Positions 1-7,560 of a stretch of DNA of 19,528 nucleotides are shown in pieces (position 1 is the stretch's first letter; every line of letters begins with the position of its first letter). Below the pieces are notes generated by a model. That model ran no database searches, was not told the origin of the DNA, and saw only the letters and a list, made by a program, of their open reading frames with translations. The DNA comes from CAYZJD01 sp964478455. GTDB lineage: Bacteria > Acidobacteriota > Terriglobia > Bryobacterales > Bryobacteraceae. The DNA lies in assembly GCA_964478455.1 (NCBI GenBank), contig CAYZJD010000039.1:1-19528 (forward strand). Direction: 5' to 3'. Both the position numbers and the translations under genes were made by a program.

Positions 1-185
1 TCGCTCATGTGGACAGTAGCCATTGCTTCCATTATTGCTCTTGCTCCTCCTCTGTGTCCTCTTCGACGGCTAGCAGTTGTTGATGGAGGCCCGCGTGTAG
101 GGCTCGGCCGTGCTCTGGTCGTGGAAGAGGCGGTTGTAACGCGCTGCGAACCTCGCGGGAGGCGGCTGCGTCCATTGCTCTAACG

Positions 186-1889
186 ATGAGTTTCAGACGT
201 GTGGCTCTTTTAGTCCTCGTCCCCCTGTTGGTCTGGGCGCAGTCCGCGCCGTGGCCGACGTACGGCTGGCCGGCGGCCGCTCCCGAAACACAGGGGCTCG
301 ACGCCGCGCGTCTTGAGGAGGCGTCCCAGTTCATCACCGCGAATTGTCCTACACGGTACAGCCTCCTTGTTGTCCGGAACGGATACCTTGTTTTCGAGCG
401 GTATTACAACGGCAGCTACGCATCGCAGGCCAACAACATCAAGTCGATGTCAAAAAGCGTGCTTTCTGTGCTGACCGGCATCGCGATCCAGGAAGGGCGC
501 ATCCGGGGCGTCGACCAGAAGCTGCACGAGTTCTACCCGGAGTATTTCCACGACGGCCTCGACCCGCGCAAATGCGAGATCACGCTCGAGCACCTGCTGA
601 CCATGACCGCGGGCTTCGAATGGGACGAGTTTTCGACGATCACCGACCGGCTCTGGGGAAGCTCGAACTGGCAGCGGACGATGATCGAGTGGCCCATGAC
701 GAGCGACCCCGGGCAGGTCTTCAATTACAACACCGGCCTCACCCATCTGCTCTCGGGCATCCTGACGAAGGTGTCGGGGACGAGCACGCTGGCCTACGCC
801 AGGTCGCGGCTTTTCGACCCGCTCGGGATGACCTGCCAGCGCTGGACGCAGGATCCGATGGGCATCTACTTCGGCGGCTCGGAGGTGTGGCTGACCGCGC
901 GCGACCTGGCGAAGTTCGGACTGCTCGCGCTCCGGCGCGGCCGGTGGGAGGACAGCGAGATCGTGAACCCGGGGTGGTTGCGGGAGTCGACGCGCATCCA
1001 CGCGCGCAACGGGCTCGGGTGGCCCATGGGTGACTACGGCTACCTGTGGTGGAACAAGCCGCAGCAGGGCTATCCGGTGATCCTCGCGTCGGGCTATGGT
1101 GGGCAGTACCTGTTCCTCGTTCCGGACCTGGACCTGATGGTCGTGACGACCGCGAACTCCCGGATCCCCGTCGAGAACGTGATCGTGTACACGCAGCCGT
1201 TCGATTTGCTCTCGCGGTACATTCTGCCGGCGGTGGTGGGGCCTGCGCCGTCCATCGAGCCGGGAGGCATCGTGCAGTCGGCGGACTACACGCCGGTGCT
1301 GGCCGTGGGTTCCTTCGGCTCGGTGTTCGGACGCGGGCTGAGTCTCGTGGAAAACACATGGGACGCCGACATGCCGGCCGACGGACGACTCCCAACCTCC
1401 GTGGGCGGCGTGCAGATCCGCATCGGCGGGCGGAAGGCGGCGGTGAGTTACGCCGGACCCAACCAGGTCAACTTCCTGATTCCGCCGGATCTCGCCCCGG
1501 GAAGACACCGGGTCGAGCTTCTCACCGCCCGCGGAGGCGCATCGGCGGAAGTGGACGTCGCCGACGCCGCACCGGCGTGGTTTCAGATGGAGCGCAAACG
1601 GGTGCGCCCGGGAGACGCCGTGGAGTTGTACGCGTCCGGGCTCGGGCGGACCGACCCCGCGGCTCCCGTGGGCGCGGTGATTCGCGAACCACTGGCCCTC
1701 GTCAGCCCGCCCGAGGTGCTCGTGGCCGGACGCGCCGCAACCGTTGAGTGGTCGGGACTCGTCTATGCCGGCGTCTACCAGGTGAACGTTCGCATTCCGG
1801 CCGATACGCCGCCCGGCGAGGCGCGCGTCCAACTACGAGTCGCCGGACGTACGTCGGCGAGCGACGCGCTGTTGGAGGTTGTGCCGTAG
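186..1889 (+). CDS. Secreted beta-lactamase-family serine hydrolase with TIGR03437 C-terminal domain
   Basis: 567 aa. Residues 1-20 form a signal peptide (short basic start, then a hydrophobic core ending around VWAQS), so the protein should leave the cytoplasm. Residues about 35-345 have the beta-lactamase/class C fold: the S-x-x-K active site is SMSK (Ser87, Lys90), the second-motif tyrosine is Tyr181 in FNYNTG, and GYGGQ near 303-307 takes the place of the KTG/HxG strand motif. Residues about 361-567 match the Solibacter-type module TIGR03437, with its typical YTPVLAVGS opening and later GLGRTDP and YAGVYQVNV strings. Such hydrolases act as esterases, peptidases or penicillin-binding-like enzymes, and the substrate cannot be read from sequence. 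The ATG at 186 is chosen because the signal peptide begins there. The gene stands alone and converges on the vapBC pair. The fold call is firm; the activity is open. Confidence 0.9.
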   Translation: MSFRRVALLVLVPLLVWAQSAPWPTYGWPAAAPETQGLDAARLEEASQFITANCPTRYSLLVVRNGYLVFERYYNGSYASQANNIKSMSKSVLSVLTGIAIQEGRIRGVDQKLHEFYPEYFHDGLDPRKCEITLEHLLTMTAGFEWDEFSTITDRLWGSSNWQRTMIEWPMTSDPGQVFNYNTGLTHLLSGILTKVSGTSTLAYARSRLFDPLGMTCQRWTQDPMGIYFGGSEVWLTARDLAKFGLLALRRGRWEDSEIVNPGWLRESTRIHARNGLGWPMGDYGYLWWNKPQQGYPVILASGYGGQYLFLVPDLDLMVVTTANSRIPVENVIVYTQPFDLLSRYILPAVVGPAPSIEPGGIVQSADYTPVLAVGSFGSVFGRGLSLVENTWDADMPADGRLPTSVGGVQIRIGGRKAAVSYAGPNQVNFLIPPDLAPGRHRVELLTARGGASAEVDVADAAPAWFQMERKRVRPGDAVELYASGLGRTDPAAPVGAVIREPLALVSPPEVLVAGRAATVEWSGLVYAGVYQVNVRIPADTPPGEARVQLRVAGRTSASDALLEVVP

Positions 1890-1933
1890 GGAGCCTCAAG
1901 GCTCGCTCCGGAAGAACCGAACGGAAGAGGATA

Positions 1934-2003
1934 GGGCAGTCAGGAAGGCCTACCCCGGTGGGCAAGTCAGGAAACTTACCCTGCGGGCACTGAGCGATGT
2001 AGC
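1934..2003. repeat. Tandem imperfect hairpin repeat, copy A (two units, period 26 bp)
   Basis: Two imperfect units begin at 1934 and 1960. The second reads GGGCAAGTC, a short AGGA loop, then AACTTACCC, so its arms pair into a stem of about 8 bp with one mismatch. The first unit is more decayed. Similarity to the copy at 15866-15937 continues past the hairpins through a shared GCGATGTAGCG string at 1993-2003. The element lies in the 142-bp gap between two convergent genes, where it could act as a bidirectional terminator. It could also be a REP-like palindrome. There is no T-run, so a classical intrinsic terminator is not proven. Confidence 0.6.
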
Positions 2004-2031
2004 GATCCGTGCGCAACCCGGCGAGGACGTG

Positions 2032-2445
2032 TCACTGTTTCACGACCTTCAGGCCAGGGATTTGCTCGAAGTGGCGGACGTTGCCGGTGACGACTCCGAA
2101 GCCCAGTTGCAGGGCGGTCGCGGCGATCAGCAGATCCTCGAAGGCGATGATCACGCCCTGGGTGGCTTGGTCGCCTTCGATGCGCCCTGCGATGCGGGCC
2201 GTCTCGATGGTAACCGGATGCACCGGCACGTCGCGGATCAGTTCGTCCACGAAGGCTTGGCGGCGCTGCCGGCGTTCGTCCGTTCCGGCGCGCTGAACAC
2301 CGTGGATCAGTTCCACGATGGTCACTACAGACAGACCGATCTCGGTTTCGCCGTAGTCGCTCTTAAATTGTTTCAGGATCTGCCGGACGCTGTGGCCCCG
2401 CCGCTCTCCGGCGATGACCACGCTGGAATCGAGGATCAGCCCCAC
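2032..2445 (-). CDS. vapC: VapC-type PIN-domain toxin ribonuclease
   Basis: 137 aa, the usual length for a VapC. The PIN-domain acidic residues are visible: Asp6 in LILDSS, Glu45 in VVTIVELIHG, and Asp104 in FEDLLIAATA, followed by the family's closing GNVRHFEQIPGL pattern. PIN toxins are Mg-dependent RNases that cut tRNA or rRNA when the partner antitoxin is lost. The start is a GTG at 2445. It overlaps the antitoxin stop (2438-2436) by 10 bases, which implies translational coupling. All core acidic residues are present, so the toxin looks intact even though its antitoxin lies across an assembly gap. Confidence 0.92.
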   Translation of the reverse strand: MGLILDSSVVIAGERRGHSVRQILKQFKSDYGETEIGLSVVTIVELIHGVQRAGTDERRQRRQAFVDELIRDVPVHPVTIETARIAGRIEGDQATQGVIIAFEDLLIAATALQLGFGVVTGNVRHFEQIPGLKVVKQ

Positions 2446-2776
2446 GGCGGCGGATTCCAGGCCTTGCGGTTACGGACGATCTCTTCCACGTCGGCGGCGA
2501 AGTCCGGATCGAGCACTGGCACGTCGCCGGTTTCCCTTTCGTGGGCTTCCGCCAGGGCGATGCATTCGCTGATCTTGCGGTCAGGTGCTTGCGGTGTGCG
2601 GATCNNNNNNNNNNTTCAGAGATCGTGCGCCGCTCCGGGGCGGCGGCGCGGATGACAGCGAGCGGTTGCGCGTCGCGTTCGATCACGACTTCCGTACCGG
2701 CCTGCACGCGTTCGAGGATGGCGGGGAGGTCGCGCACCATGTCAGCTTCGCTCACGCGCAGGACTCGGGGCTCCAT
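2436..2776 (-). CDS. vapB: VapB-type (Phd/YefM-like) antitoxin, interrupted by scaffold gap
   Basis: The 5' part starts at ATG 2776 (MEPRVLRVSEAD) and runs about 54 codons in the Phd/YefM-like DNA-binding pattern (DLPAILERVQAG, VVIERDAQPLAVI). It is cut by the 10-N run at 2605-2614. Past the gap, a different frame carries the C-terminal half (KISECIALAEAHERETGD, then VPVLDPDFAADVEEIV), ending at TGA 2436-2438. That half is the toxin-binding tail expected of such antitoxins. With exactly 10 N the halves are out of frame, so the gap size is a placeholder. Each gap flank also ends in a version of the same 13-codon stretch (see findings), so the join may be chimeric. It would neutralise VapC and repress the operon. 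Confidence 0.8.
2605..2614. other. Assembly gap (10 N) inside vapB
   Basis: Ten N in a row. The identical length of the other N-run in the window suggests a fixed placeholder. The antitoxin frame is lost across it, and both flanks encode the same segment of the protein in two different versions. Confidence 0.97.
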
Positions 2777-2835
2777 AGCTGTGATGATAGCGTTTCTTCC
2801 TCCTCGTTGTCCTCCCCGGCCTTTTGTCCCCGCGG

Positions 2836-4887
2836 TCACCGCATTTCGCGGGGGCCCAGGACGCGGGGGAAGAGCGAGATTTCGTCGATCCGGCCCTCGA
2901 AGCCGGCGGATGGATCATCGCAGCCGCCGATGCTGATTCGCGGCACGGGCTTGGCGCGCTTCGCGGTTCCGGCGATCTCGGGTGGAGATGCGCCATTCAG
3001 GTAGACGGCGACGCTGTTCCGGTCCCGGGCCACGACGACGCGATTCCACAGGCGCAGGCCCAGAACGGTCGTGCCCTCGCGGGCGCTCTCGCCATCGCGA
3101 AACACCAGTTTGCCCGCCGCACCGATGTCGAGCCGGTCGGAGCCGCGCGAGAAGATGCATCCGGTCACGGGGCGTACGCCGGCGGGCATGCCATTCCAGA
3201 ACCAAAGCTCGACGGTGTAGCGGTCCCCGAGCCCCGGCACATCCGCTCTCAGACGACCGCCGGCGAAGTGCGGCGCGCGATTGATCTGTCCGGCGGAGAA
3301 AGCAGGCGAGTCCGGTCCTTCGAGATAGAACGCCACGCCGCCCTCGTACGTCCCGTCGTTCCGGTTGGGGCCGGCCTCGCGCGCCACGGGGCCTGCAGAC
3401 TCTTCGCCGCGCCAGTAGGCAGCGGGCCGCGCGGCGAGAACGGTCCGAGCGCAGGAGCCGTGCACAAGTTGGACCGGCCGCCGGGGCCGCCCCGCGACTT
3501 GCTCCAGCAAGCCGAGCACCGTATCAACGATCTTGGGCTCGGCCGTGGTCTCGAGCGCGGCGGTGCGCGCGGGCCAGGTCGTGTAGCCGCCCAGCTCGTG
3601 CTGTTCCGGTGGAGGAATGTAGCCTTCCGCTCCGTTTGCCAGCTCGATGGTGAACGTAGGGGTCAGCGGGCTCCGGGCCTTGATCTTCAGGCCGGTGATT
3701 CCGAAGACCTCGTTGGGAATGGCAGCGATCCCAAGCTCGCCGACGCGGAGCGCCTGGATCCTGAGTTCGCGCTCGGGTTCCGCGGCAAGGAAGACCTGTT
3801 CGCGCGCGTACACCTCCTGCTGATTCGCCGGCAACGCTCCGCCCATCCGCGCGACCAGTTCCCGGGCCCAGGCGAGGCGCCGCGGGTCGGGCATGCGGCG
3901 TTTGAGGCGGAGCGTTGTCTCGGCCATCGCCAGCGGGACCCACTCGCGGTAACGGATCGTGGCATGGGCGTCACGCACCATTCGCGCCAGCTCCGCCGCG
4001 TACGTGCTCGCATTCACATCCTTCTTTTGAGGCTGGCTGTAATCCATCCAGTGCTGGTCGCCGCTCGTGCCTTGCGTCATCATGCCGAGTTCAACGCCGG
4101 TCAGCCGCTGGACGTTTTCCGCAAACGGGCCGTAGTAGTCGGGCGAGACCACCCCGCCCGGCACGCCGACATAATGCATCGAGTAGTTGGCGAGCAGTGC
4201 GAGCGGCCGGCCGCCAGCCGATTCGAAGGCGAGCACCGTAAGACCGGCGTCGACGGGACCGGCGGGCCCGACGAAATCCGGGTTCTGATACCCCGGATGC
4301 ATGTTGGCACGCACCGTCAGGTCTCCAAACGGATCCTTGCGCATCCGATCCGGACGCAGGATCCAGCGGCGGCAGTGCGTGTGGTCCGGGACCTGGAGAA
4401 CCGTCCAGCCGACCCGCGCCGGCCGGAGGCTCTTAACCGCGCTCGCTATGCCCTCGACGATGCGCGGCTCGACAAGCTGCACGTAATCGGGGTTGGCGTC
4501 CGTGCCCAGCGCGCCCATCAGCGGAGGCGCGGAGTGAGTGTGGTTGGCACAGATGAGCATGCGCCGTGGCGGAATGCCGGTGGCGCGCGCGGCAGCCACC
4601 TTCACCCGGTCGAGCATCTCCCGGGGCATCATGAGCGTGTCGACGACGGAGATGACGACGCGATGCTCGCCGTCATCCAAAGCCAGCGCCCGCACGTGCA
4701 GGCTGCCCTCGGCACGCTGCGCGGTAACGGCCGTGAAGCCGCCGCTGATCATGATGGGGAAGGTTCGCGGCGTGATGTCCACCGCGCTAACGCCGGCCCG
4801 AAACACACGCTCCGCGGCGGCTCCGGCCGGCAGCAGGAAGATCGCTAGCGCGCTCAGACAAGCGTCTGTTTGCAGTCCTCGCAGCAC
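2836..4887 (-). CDS. Secreted neutral/alkaline ceramidase-like protein with C-terminal LamG-like domain
   Basis: 683 aa from a GTG at 4887. That start is chosen because AGAGGT lies 6 bases upstream and the next residues form a signal peptide (hydrophobic LSALAIFLLPAGAAAE). The frame stays open farther upstream, but the extension is Arg/Cys-rich and overlaps the divergent gene. Residues about 27-480 resemble the N-terminal domain of neutral non-lysosomal ceramidases: an AGVSAVDITP opening, the metal-site string NHTHSAP at 115-121, His238 in NYSMHYVG, and GTSGDQ at 273-278 where family members carry the nucleophile loop. Residues about 488-683 form a LamG/concanavalin-A-like domain (AYWRGEE, YTVELWFWNG, GRIDEISLFPRVL). 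Ceramidases release the fatty acid from ceramide outside the cell; many bacterial homologues are untested, so the substrate is open. The start lies 183 bp from the divergent propeller gene. Confidence 0.85.
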   Translation of the reverse strand: MLRGLQTDACLSALAIFLLPAGAAAERVFRAGVSAVDITPRTFPIMISGGFTAVTAQRAEGSLHVRALALDDGEHRVVISVVDTLMMPREMLDRVKVAAARATGIPPRRMLICANHTHSAPPLMGALGTDANPDYVQLVEPRIVEGIASAVKSLRPARVGWTVLQVPDHTHCRRWILRPDRMRKDPFGDLTVRANMHPGYQNPDFVGPAGPVDAGLTVLAFESAGGRPLALLANYSMHYVGVPGGVVSPDYYGPFAENVQRLTGVELGMMTQGTSGDQHWMDYSQPQKKDVNASTYAAELARMVRDAHATIRYREWVPLAMAETTLRLKRRMPDPRRLAWARELVARMGGALPANQQEVYAREQVFLAAEPERELRIQALRVGELGIAAIPNEVFGITGLKIKARSPLTPTFTIELANGAEGYIPPPEQHELGGYTTWPARTAALETTAEPKIVDTVLGLLEQVAGRPRRPVQLVHGSCARTVLAARPAAYWRGEESAGPVAREAGPNRNDGTYEGGVAFYLEGPDSPAFSAGQINRAPHFAGGRLRADVPGLGDRYTVELWFWNGMPAGVRPVTGCIFSRGSDRLDIGAAGKLVFRDGESAREGTTVLGLRLWNRVVVARDRNSVAVYLNGASPPEIAGTAKRAKPVPRISIGGCDDPSAGFEGRIDEISLFPRVLGPREMR

Positions 4888-5070
4888 CGTTTGACCTCTC
4901 AAGCGGAGAATGATCGTATCACCGCAGCAAGTTCGCCGCGAGCCGGCAGGGGAAAGCGCCTGTTCCCGCCGACAGGACTGCGTGGCGCGCAAGACTGCGC
5001 GCTCCACAGCCAGAAAGGCGCAGAGCCTCGGCAGATGACCGGTGTGGCATGATGGCGGCAGGAGGACGCC

Positions 5071-6939
5071 ATGAGGCGGTCTGCCGGGTGGCTGTTCTGT
5101 TTGGTTTTGCCGGCAGCGGCGGAGGCCGCAGCACCGATTTTTGTTTTTGGACGGCCGCCGGAAACACCACCGGCGGTGAGCGGTGACGGGCAGCGGCTGG
5201 TGTTCGGGTCGGCCGTGACGCAAGCCGGAAAGGTCACCACCACGGCCGATCTATACGTCGATTTCGTGCTTCCTTCCGTGGACCAAGTGCGGAAGCTCAC
5301 CGATTTCTCGGGTGAATTCGCTGCCGGGGTGACGGCGGTTGCCCTGACGCGGGACGGGAGAGCGGCCGCCTACACGGCCATACCGGGAGCCGAAGGGAGC
5401 GTGGAGGAGGTCCACTGGATTGAGACAGAGACCGGGAAAGACCGGATCCTCGTGGCGGACAAGGAAGGCTGCATCCAACCCCTGGCGATCGACTGCCCCA
5501 ACTGCTTCTTCCCCTGCCTGCATCAACCCCACGTCTCTCCGGACGGCGCCAAGGTGCTCTATGCGGCCTCGCGCGAGCGGCCGTTTTACGTCGTGAATAC
5601 CGATGGCAGCGGGCTGACGCGCTTGCCGGTGTACTCGGGCTGGCTGGCGGACGCGCCGCAGCGCGTCATCAGCGACAACGGGCTGGTAGTATTCGCGAGC
5701 CAGGCGCCATCGGGACCCACTTTCGCGGCATCGGCCACCGATGTTTACGTGATGAACCTGAACGGAACCGGGCTGCGGAATCTGACCAGGTTCGGCAACG
5801 ACCCGGCCGTATTCTCCTGGAATGCCACGATCAGCGCGGACGGCCGGTTAGTCGTGTTTGAGAGCAACTACGACACCTCTAGGCGCGGCGCCGGCAAAGT
5901 GAACCAGATCCTCGCGGTGAACACCAACGGCACGGGTCTGCGCGCGCTGACGGCGGGCACGGATGCCAGCACGAGCCCATCCCTTACCGCGGACGGATCC
6001 CGGGTGGTGTTTCTCCAAGGCGGGCAAATTCAGATGATGAACACGTCGGGCCGGGGCCCGGTGGTTCCGCTCACCAGCCTCCGGCAGTCGGCGGCGCGGG
6101 ATCCGGTCATCAGCGATGACGGCAGCACGGTGGCTTTCACCATCGGGCCGGCGAGCGGAGGCCGCGGCGCGGTGTATCGCGTCCCGACGGCCGGCGGCGA
6201 CATCCGGCCGGTGCATGCGCCGCGGGCGGTCAATCCCGGCGGCGTGGTCAGCCTGAGTTCCTACGCGCCGCCTTCAGCCGGCTCACTGGTGAACGTGTAC
6301 GGGATGAACTTCGGGGGCGACTCCTTGCTGACCGCGAGCGGGCTCCCGTGGCCGAAGACGCTCGGCGGGATCGCGCTGCTCGTGAACGGAGAACCGGCGC
6401 CTTTGCTGGCGGTTACGCCGTGGCAGTTGGTCGCGCACCTGGCCCAGACCACGCCGGAAGGCGCGGCGACGTTCGAGGTGCGCGGTTCGGATGGGAGAGC
6501 ATCGGCGCCGGTCACTGTCGAGCTGAAGGCCTTGGCCCCCGAAGTCTTTGCATACCCGGTTTCGGCTGTTGACCCGGTCTTCGGTTACGCGCAGGCAGCG
6601 GCGTTTCATGCGGGAACGGCAGTGGCAGCGGACCAGGCGCATCCGGCACAGGCGGGTGAGACGCTGGAGATCTACGGCTCAGGGCTAGGTCGTACAGAGC
6701 CGGTGGTCCCTGCCGGAGAGGCATCGCCGTTTTCGCCGCCGGCGCGCGCCGTTGTGACCCCCAGGGTGCTGATTGGAGACCGTGAAGCCCGAGTCACCTT
6801 CGCAGGGCTCGTACCGGGGCTGGCGGGCATCTACCAGGTGAATGCCGCAGTTCCCGAGGGCTTGGAGCCGGGGCTGCACGGGCTGATGTGGGCCGCGGGC
6901 GAGGGCGGTTTCGTCACCGGCTTCATCGCGGTGAAGTAG
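5071..6939 (+). CDS. Secreted TolB-like beta-propeller protein with TIGR03437 C-terminal domain
   Basis: 622 aa from ATG 5071, preceded by GGAGG. A short signal peptide ends near AAAEAA. Residues about 30-380 carry repeated PD40/TolB-type blades, each with a variant of 'x-S-x-DG-x-x-VVF' (AVSGDGQRLVFGS, HVSPDGAKVLYAA, TISADGRLVVFES, SLTADGSRVVFLQ, VISDDGSTVAFTI), alternating with 'VNTDGSGLTRL'-like strands. Residues about 387-622 are a TIGR03437 module (YAPPSAGSLVNVYG, YGSGLGRTEP, AGIYQVNAAVPEG). It also has a CPNCFFPC cysteine cluster between early blades, which could hold a disulfide. The gene is probably a secreted binding or scaffold protein; no enzyme signature was seen. It is divergent from the ceramidase-like gene, so the two may share a control region. 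Confidence 0.85.
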   Translation: MRRSAGWLFCLVLPAAAEAAAPIFVFGRPPETPPAVSGDGQRLVFGSAVTQAGKVTTTADLYVDFVLPSVDQVRKLTDFSGEFAAGVTAVALTRDGRAAAYTAIPGAEGSVEEVHWIETETGKDRILVADKEGCIQPLAIDCPNCFFPCLHQPHVSPDGAKVLYAASRERPFYVVNTDGSGLTRLPVYSGWLADAPQRVISDNGLVVFASQAPSGPTFAASATDVYVMNLNGTGLRNLTRFGNDPAVFSWNATISADGRLVVFESNYDTSRRGAGKVNQILAVNTNGTGLRALTAGTDASTSPSLTADGSRVVFLQGGQIQMMNTSGRGPVVPLTSLRQSAARDPVISDDGSTVAFTIGPASGGRGAVYRVPTAGGDIRPVHAPRAVNPGGVVSLSSYAPPSAGSLVNVYGMNFGGDSLLTASGLPWPKTLGGIALLVNGEPAPLLAVTPWQLVAHLAQTTPEGAATFEVRGSDGRASAPVTVELKALAPEVFAYPVSAVDPVFGYAQAAAFHAGTAVAADQAHPAQAGETLEIYGSGLGRTEPVVPAGEASPFSPPARAVVTPRVLIGDREARVTFAGLVPGLAGIYQVNAAVPEGLEPGLHGLMWAAGEGGFVTGFIAVK

Positions 6940-7011
6940 AAGCGCAGGAGGGCGCCAAGCGCGCAGCGGTGACCTGGCATAGCCGATGCACTGAGGCAAG
7001 CCAGTTTTCCG

Positions 7012-7287
7012 CTACGTGCGAGTCTGCACTGGCTCGGGAGCCGCAGGCGATCCGCGCAGAAGGCCGTCGGTGCTCAAATCCTCATCGACATCCGGCCAGT
7101 GGATGCCGTAACCGGCGCCGCTTATATGCCAGTTCCCACGTTGTGCAGGGGTAGCGTCGAGAAGCCTGGGGTACCAGGCCAACGGAACAATAATCGTACG
7201 CCCGTCGATGAGGTCAACCGCCATGGTGTCCTCAGTAAAACGAACGTCCTTTACTCGCTCCCCTGGCTTAACTTCCGAACCTTGCAT
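7012..7287 (-). CDS. DUF2442 family protein
   Basis: 91 aa. The sequence fits DUF2442: a short beta-rich start (VKDVRFTEDTMAVDLIDGRTIIVPL), then AWYPRLLDATPAQRGNW, then GYGIHWPDVDEDLSTDGLLRG, the family's C-terminal signature. The ATG at 7287 lies inside the last codons of the upstream DUF4160 gene (20-base overlap) and has GGAGAA just upstream, so the two are co-translated. DUF2442 proteins commonly pair with DUF4160 and resemble toxin-antitoxin partners in size and layout, but I know of no settled biochemical role. Confidence 0.85.
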   Translation of the reverse strand: MQGSEVKPGERVKDVRFTEDTMAVDLIDGRTIIVPLAWYPRLLDATPAQRGNWHISGAGYGIHWPDVDEDLSTDGLLRGSPAAPEPVQTRT

Positions 7288-7504
7288 TCCATTTCTCCAG
7301 CAGGATGCTTTCGCTTTCCTTGAGCATACGGTGTATGCGACGAAGTTCTATGGGACTGAAGCCCAAGTTGCGAGCTAACGCTATGGGATTCAGCCAGAAC
7401 TTGGCCGACTGATCTTCGCGATCCACGTGCACGTGCGGTGGTTCGTTGGGCTCGTGACTGTGGAAGTACACGCGGTACGGACCTGACCGCAGAACGGTCG
7501 GCAC
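7268..7504 (-). CDS. DUF4160 family protein
   Basis: 78 aa from a GTG at 7504. It has the DUF4160 hallmarks: MPTVLRSGPYRVYFHSHE, then EPPHVHVDRED with its histidine pair, and a closing ELRRIHRMLKE helix. The conserved PPHVHV string could bind metal, but this is inference. It is the first gene of a two-gene unit with the DUF2442 gene, overlapping it by 20 bases. No clear Shine-Dalgarno sequence precedes the GTG; the start rests on the near-invariant N-terminus of the family. Confidence 0.85.
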   Translation of the reverse strand: MPTVLRSGPYRVYFHSHEPNEPPHVHVDREDQSAKFWLNPIALARNLGFSPIELRRIHRMLKESESILLEKWNARFGS

Positions 7505-7560
7505 GAAGCCAGTATCACACGATCGGGCGTCATACGAAAGGCCCGCCGCAGTGACCGCTC

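Noticed and set aside
70..192. Minus-strand open stretch reading FAARYNRLFHDQSTAEPYTR and ending in a TAG at 70-72
   Set aside because: Its composition looks protein-like and it could be the C-terminus of a lost gene, but it has no start codon, only about 40 codons, and no family I can name.
450..1832. Long minus-strand open frame opposite the serine hydrolase gene, and similar long frames opposite the ceramidase-like and VIT/VWA genes
   Set aside because: High-GC codon bias yields long antisense frames. Their translations are Arg/His-rich with no family motifs, whereas the opposite strand has clear domains.
1887..1910. Inverted repeat GAGCCT/AGGCTC just after the first gene as an intrinsic terminator
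   Set aside because: The loop would be only two bases and no T-run follows.
4982..5006. GTGG-CGCGC / GCGCG-CCAC bulged hairpin between the divergent genes
   Set aside because: GC-rich sequence makes such pairings common by chance, and it has a two-base bulge. No operator could be supported.
4888..5223. N-terminal extension of the ceramidase-like frame up to 5223
   Set aside because: The residues are Arg/Cys-rich and overlap the divergent gene start, and a GTG at 4887 with AGAGGT and a signal peptide is a much better start.
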